From assembly GCA_032433765.1 (NCBI GenBank), contig JAVIAB010000160.1, positions 13,172,358-13,236,357 on the forward strand: a DNA stretch of 64,000 nt, written 5' to 3'. This document shows positions 59,061 to 64,000 of the stretch, piece by piece. The position numbers and the translations under genes were made by a program. Source of the DNA: Megaustenia siamemsis (Eukaryota > Mollusca > Gastropoda > Stylommatophora > Ariophantidae). Position 1 is the stretch's first letter. The number at the start of each line of letters is the position of its first letter. The notes under the pieces were generated by a model. That model saw nothing but the letters and a program-made list of their open reading frames with translations, ran no database searches and was not told the DNA's origin.

Positions 59061-59935
59061 TGTGTGTACCGGGTTGTCTACCCTCTTCGATCCCTTCTCG
59101 CTTGGTCAGACTAGACAGGTTAGTTTGTTTTTGGAAGCACCGTGAAGAGGTGGAGTAGGGTCTGGATGGTTCTGATTCACCGATCCTGACGCAAGCCACT
59201 AGCTGTGGGTATCTGACAGCTTCAAGCTCTGCTGCTGTGAGGCGCTTTTGCCTCCATATCTACATATTCTCATCTTAGAAGCATCCTACGAATATCATTC
59301 TTTTATGGTAACATTTTAGTTCAGTAACAGAAAATTACAGATCACATGTGAAATAAATTTGTGGTGAAAATTTGAATATTTCCTTCCCGTTATTGCTAAA
59401 TTATTGATCCTTTAAAATGTTTATTCTCATTACATCAATCCATTCAAGCAAAAGAGCTGTAGCATTCTTCTACCTCTTTTTTTCTTCCTCATTTGCCTTT
59501 CAGCGTCGAGGGAAGATATAATTTGCAGTCTTTTGCTCTTCTGTTCGCCTCTGCTGCTGTTATGTTTCCTAGTGCTTATAATATTCCATCCATCCATCCA
59601 TCCATCATTTTCATGGTCGACCATTTGGTCTGGTATTCTCACAACGTTTGTTGAAGGCTCGTTGTCTTGTATTCAGCTAGCACTGAAGCTAGAAAATGAC
59701 GATTTTTGTGACAATATGGAACAGTTCCCATAAAGTAAATCAAATGTTAAACACGAGGAAAATACAGTAGAGTCAGCTCATCTTTAGTGGAAAATGGGGC
59801 ACAATTTCTAGGTTTCGAACTAAAATGCCATTTTGAAGTTTAGATAGACAGCTTTGCTTAACCTGCGCGGAGGTTTTATTTATTGGTGCCGGGTCGGCAC
59901 AGTTGAAGGAAGATACTGTCATGGGATAGTGACAT
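59061..59935. other. Unassigned sequence with short repeats
   Basis: No gene recognised. One copy of the TGCTGCTGTTATGTTTCCTA motif lies at 59552, followed by a (CCAT)n tract at 59586-59605. Confidence 0.4.
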
Positions 59936-60010
59936 CTTTGGTGTAGTGGTTTGATTACTTGCTGGATTTTCAAATGAACGGGGGTTCATTTCCAGTGGAA
60001 CCTTCTCTAG
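59936..60010 (+). mobile_element. tRNA-like SINE head
   Basis: An A box (TGGTGTAGTGGTT) and a B box (GGGGTTCATTTCCAGTG) lie about 40 bp apart on the plus strand. The anticodon region TTGCTGGATTTTCAAATGA does not fold into a clean arm, so I favour a tRNA-derived SINE over a working tRNA gene. Confidence 0.5.
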
Positions 60011-61227
60011 AACACTGAAGTAAGGGATACAATTACATCTGGGCCAAATAGTTGGGGAAGATAATAACAGCAAGTTTATAGCACTGGCCATCTATCTCTA
60101 AATCATATTGTCTTGTTTGTTGTTCATGACTTTACTGCCATTTGATGTTATGGGCGTTATTTCTATTACATTGAGCAAGAGCTAGTCGATCTGTTATCCC
60201 AGGAAGGACCCACAGCTGATGGAGACCTCTGGTCGTCTAATAGTTGGTCACCCCTGGTAACAGTCTACATTTAAACTGACTAACGCCCTCCTACTGACAA
60301 GTGTATGGCCTGTTATTAAAGAAGACACCACTGCGCTGCATCTAATATGGACAGGATCTAGCTGCAGAACTCGTAAAATAAAGTTATATCCGCTCACCGC
60401 GTCACTTCCTGGCTCTAAGAGCTAACGATTTGCCACTTTTTTCTTGGCATAAACACATCAGTGATTGTTATTACAGTTGAACCTTCTATTTCCCTGGGAT
60501 GGCACAGCGAGAAATTGCCAGGTAGTGGTAAAATGTGCTGGTCAATACTTGCGATAATGACAGACTTGATGCCACAGTCTAAAACATCATTGGCTGTCTC
60601 GTGAGAACACAGACACCGGAAACTGCGAAATTGTTTTAAAGAGTTACTGAGCCCCTGCTGTTATATAATTATATTGATCTTTTTGGGTGCGAATGATTTC
60701 TTGTTTGTGAGTGCTGTCATCAGGATTGTTATGTGACATTTGATAATGATCTAAGTTTTTTCTTCAAGTTCTGTAATTTGAGGTTTTGGTATCTCTGTTG
60801 ATACTGTTATAATAAGTGGTAATAGTAGAGTTATTGTGGGTGATATAATCGGTGCTGAGAGATCCATTTGTTAACAGTGTTTGAAAAAAGTGATATACTC
60901 ATTATGAGTTATATGTTGTTGTTATGGATCCAGACGTCTTTGAGCTGATGCCCTTCGGCCCGATGCCATATAATTATATCTACAGGTATTTATGAGTTCC
61001 TTGGAGTTCCCTACAAGGTGTTCCATCAGGTCTTTGAGGAAGTAGAGATGCTCTGATGTCAGTGAGCTTTCCACTGTCATAAACATGATGTTCTACTGCT
61101 TCAGTATGAGTTACATAATCGATGTTAAAGATTCATTTTTGGAAAGTGAAAGAATCACGATTGTGGCATAGTCGAGCTTTACCATTGGATATAACAATTG
61201 CCAATCAAACATACTTTGATAGTTACA
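60011..61227. other. Unassigned sequence
   Basis: About 1.2 kb with no recognised gene or repeat. Confidence 0.4.
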
Positions 61228-61311
61228 TATAAGTAAGTCAAGTGTGGAAAAGACCCACTAGACCAAAGTAGCTATAGACCAATTAGCTTACTGAGCTGCC
61301 TGAGTAAACTC

Positions 61312-61515
61312 ATGGAAAGTCTGGTTAACAGAAGACTTATGTGGCATTTGGAGACAAAACAACAAATCGTACCACAACAAAGTGGCTTTCGTCAGCACAG
61401 ATCAACTGAAGACCTGGTCACCTACATTGCACAGGAAATAGAGGATGCTCTACAAGAAAAGAAACACACACTGGCAGTGTGGGTCGACATGAAGGCTTTT
61501 GATAGGGTTTGGTGA
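61312..61515 (+). pseudogene. LINE-P RT N-terminal piece
   Basis: A 67-codon open piece with RT motifs up to motif A (AVWVDMKAFDRVW), after which TGA ends the frame. A similar open frame continues in the next pieces. Both the EQ/QQSGFR block and the first catalytic Asp are present. Confidence 0.75.
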
Positions 61516-62649
61516 GAGGGTTTAAAGAACAAGATTTTTAGACTTGGCATCCAGTGTCATTTATTCACTTGGGTCTCTCAATACCTTCAGGATAGAACGG
61601 CCAGAGTACAAGTTCAAGGTCAACTAAGTAAGAAGATCTCTATCGAACAAGGTGTCCCACAAGGCGGAGTCTTGTCCCCAACACTCTTTTTAATTTTCAT
61701 AAATGACTTCGTAATGGACATTCCACCCAGATACGCTCAGCAATATACGCAGATGATCTGGCGTTATGGGCTCCCGAGGATAGTATGTCGGTGGCTTGAC
61801 CCAGGATGCAAGATGCCCTAGGTGAACTTGAAAAACGGGCGAACACCTGGTTCTTACCAATCAACGCAAAAAAGAAAAAAAAAAAAACTACATATACAAT
61901 TTTCAACCTATCAAGAATTACACTCTCTGCAAACTTGAAGATAAAAGACCATACACTCCCTATTGACCAAAACCCAACATATCTTGGCGTCACCATGAAT
62001 CGCAGAATGACTTGGAAAAATCAGATAGACCGAGCAAGGAAAAAAAACTAGAAAACGAACAAATATTATGAAGAAATTGGCAGGAACGGACTGGGGGGCA
62101 GACAGCAATATTTTGAAAAGACTATACGTGGGAAGAGTCAGACTAGTTCAAGAGTATGGAGTGACAGCCTGGGCTATGGCTTCCAAATCACATCTTAGCA
62201 AAATTAACAGAACACAGAACCAAGCTGCCCGTATCATCACTGGTGCTATGAAATCTACACCTATCAAAACTCTATAAATAGTAACAGGTTTACAACCCTT
62301 AGATGACAGTCGGGTCACTAAAGTATTGCAACAAGCGGAGAAATATAGAAGGCTCCTTAGACACCCCATGCACCAAAGAATAACTGGTTCCAGAATTGTA
62401 CGACTAAAGAGGAGCAACTTCGCTGCAATTGCCAATGAACTAACTACTGGAGACCCAGTACTTTCCTAAACAATATCGAAACCCTTGGGCCCATCTGATA
62501 TGTCTCCTCATGGAAAGCATAAAATGTCATAACTTAAGGAAAATATAACAGGAATCATGAAAAAAGGCACCCAATCAGACACAGAAAGAAAACACGTAGC
62601 AGAAAAACACATACACGATACCTACCCACAGGACTCTTGGTCCCACAAC

Positions 62650-63437
62650 ATACACAGATGTTTCTGCTACAAATGCCACCATAAATGGAAGGGGAGGTGT
62701 GTTCTTGAGGCTGAATAATCAGGACGAGATCACCAAGTCAATTGCTACTGGAAAATTCTCAAACAACTTTAAAGCAGAAACTGAGGCCATCAGAGATGCT
62801 GCAACACTGGCTACTCAACACAAAAATAACATGCACAATAAATTGGCGATTCTGACTGATGCTCTGTCAGTACTATCAGCTCTAAAAAGCCCCAGAACAA
62901 TGAACTAGATGACTTGAGAACAACCCTGGACCAACAATGCAATAACTTCCAGAGAGTAGTCATTCAGTAGATACCATCACACTGTAATATACACGGGAAC
63001 GAACGCGCAGACAAATTAGCTAAAGAGGGAGGGAGATTACCGCAAGAGAACCATCCGCTCAGTTATGATGAAGCTAAATCCATCCTCAAGGGTCAGTTCC
63101 ATGAAAAATGGAAACGAGAACACCCAAAGCATAACGAGAGGGACGGATACCACCAACTATCAAGGAGGGATCAAGTCATCATACTTCGCTACGCACTGAC
63201 CACAATAGAATGAGAAATCACATGTTCATCAAATTCAAAATAGGTACAACCAGCCTATGCCACTGTACACTGGACAGAATCACTACAAAACATGTTCTAC
63301 AGGATTGCCCCCAGTACACAGACCTGAGAAGAGCAATGTGGTCCACGCCCACCTCCCTGGAAGAAAAACTATATGGGGCAATCGATTCACTTAAACAGAC
63401 AGCTGACTTCATGAGAGAGTCTGGAATCCTACTCTGA
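62650..63437 (+). pseudogene. LINE-P RNase H and C-terminal region, broken
   Basis: Three open pieces carry the RNase H DED residues (YTDVS, ETEAI, LTDAL), the H/GN/AD block near 62985-63015 (CNIHGNERADKLAKEGG) and the final 75 codons with C.C....H....C spacing ending at 63437. Stops occur before the H block (about 62908 and 62970) and near 63212. The same C-terminal segment is the part reinserted at 43598-43862. Confidence 0.75.
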
Positions 63438-63488
63438 TTGAGTCTTGATCGCAGAAAGAGAGAGAGGGAGAGAGATGTATAAGTAAGT

Positions 63489-63735
63489 AAAAGGCCCCGT
63501 CACGGCAAATGTTGTATAGGGAATATGGTGTTAGTGACCATAATTTTGACAGACCGCCGGCACATGATAATTTGGGTAATGTGGTCGGTATTACGCCTGT
63601 GCCGCTTTACTTTCCCAGAAAAAAAATTCAGTACTCATTTAAGACTGAGTGAACCCGGAATCCTTCAGGACCGAACCCGACCTCGTGTCCTTTGTAGTAC
63701 AGTTCACTAACCACTGAGCAATTGCGGCTCCCCAT
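63489..63735 (-). mobile_element. tRNA-derived SINE, family 1, copy 5
   Basis: On the minus strand from 63735: AGCCGCAATTGCTCAGTGG (A box region), a GGTCGGGTTCGGTCCTG B box, the GTTCACTCAGTC region, GGAAAGTAAAGCGGCACAGG and an end in GGGGCCTTTTACTTACTT. LINE-P is inserted at its 3' edge. Confidence 0.75.
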
Positions 63736-63737
63736 AT

Positions 63738-63795
63738 ATATATATATATATATAAATTCTACATATATATTCTGTATATATGTATATATATTCTA
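63738..63795. repeat. TA-rich microsatellite
   Basis: TA repeats interrupted by TTCT segments, at the 5' edge of the SINE. Confidence 0.9.
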
Positions 63796-63899
63796 CTCAA
63801 CTGCCCTGTCTTTGTTTACACTCTTCGAAGAACTGTTTATTACCGGCCGAAAAAGCGAAGGCTGTAAATTAGATAAAATAGATTAACTGTAGGAGTGAG

Positions 63900-64000
63900 T
63901 CAACTAAATAAAGGTAATGAATAGTTTAGTTTAGTCGAAAGGTCATCTTCATTGCACAATGGCAAACTCCATAGTGCTGAGATCCAGTGGAACGGATATA
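63900..64000 (-). mobile_element. LINE-A-like 3' end at window edge
   Basis: GTCATCTTCATTGCACAATG, then CATAGTGCTGAGATCCAGTG resembles LINE-A at 1766-1812 (CTCATCATCATTGCACTCCG, CATAGGTGCTCAGATCCCCT). The TTAGTTTAG-type repeats just before it would be the LINE's terminal repeats. Any coding part would lie beyond the window. Confidence 0.5.

Larger units (their letters stand above)
61239..63477 (+). mobile_element. 5'-truncated RNase H-type LINE with target-site duplication (LINE-P)
   Basis: A 2.24-kb insertion flanked by an 11-bp duplication, TATAAGTAAGT (61228-61238 and 63478-63488). Reading across frames, the order is: RT fingers (SSYRPISLLSCLSKLMESLV), QQSGFRQHRSTED, motif A (VDMKAFDRVW), motif B (GVPQGGVLSPTLF), YADDLALWAP, connector (NPTYLGVTMNRRMTWK), RNase H (YTDVSATNATING, KAETEAIRDAA, ILTDALSVLSAL, HGNERADKLA) and a C-terminal Cys/His segment (CHCTLDRITTKHVLQDC). 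About ten frame changes or stops interrupt it. It belongs with I/Jockey-like LINEs. It ends in a GAGAGAGAG-rich 3' tail and is not functional. Confidence 0.85.

Noticed and set aside
59936..60010. Functional tRNA gene
   Set aside because: A and B boxes are present but the anticodon arm and acceptor stem do not pair well.

Overview
The window looks like a gene-poor, AT-rich stretch of an animal nuclear genome. I found no exon of a conserved host gene, no rRNA and no functional tRNA gene. The recognisable proteins all belong to transposable elements: non-LTR retrotransposons (LINEs) with reverse transcriptase (RT) and, in three families, RNase H; a Penelope-like element with a GIY-YIG endonuclease; and a DDE transposase of the IS630/Tc1/mariner superfamily. 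Several tRNA-derived SINE families accompany them. This mix, with many minisatellites, fits a lophotrochozoan, most likely a mollusc, but that placement is inferred from family resemblance only.

Layout. 1-4.2 kb: unrecognised sequence, then a broken RNase H-type LINE (minus strand) set in a small palindromic minisatellite. 4.2-10.7 kb: three successive tandem arrays (26/28 bp, 56 bp and 63 bp units). 10.7-19.5 kb: an RNase H LINE remnant, low-complexity DNA and six LINE remnants. 19.7-30.6 kb: one very large satellite (34-bp units passing into about 370 copies of a 28-bp unit) with kilobase-scale internal duplications. 30.6-31.9 kb: a Penelope-like 3' end. 31.9-33.3 kb: a 24-bp minisatellite and a SINE. 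33.3-48.8 kb: LINE and SINE fragments, a hAT-like MITE, a 38-bp satellite and several smaller arrays. 48.8-52.0 kb: an internally deleted transposon copy followed directly by an apparently complete relative with an intact transposase. 52.0-61.2 kb: LINE and SINE debris. 61.2-64.0 kb: a 2.2-kb LINE with a target-site duplication, then a SINE and another LINE tail.

The elements are stacked on one another: a LINE inside a SINE B box, a satellite grown out of a SINE tail, a LINE fragment inside the DNA transposon, a SINE whose empty site survives in a neighbouring duplicate, and a LINE inserted at a SINE edge. Only the transposase at 50.1-51.4 kb looks intact. Coordinates of decayed elements were judged by eye and may be off by tens of bases.
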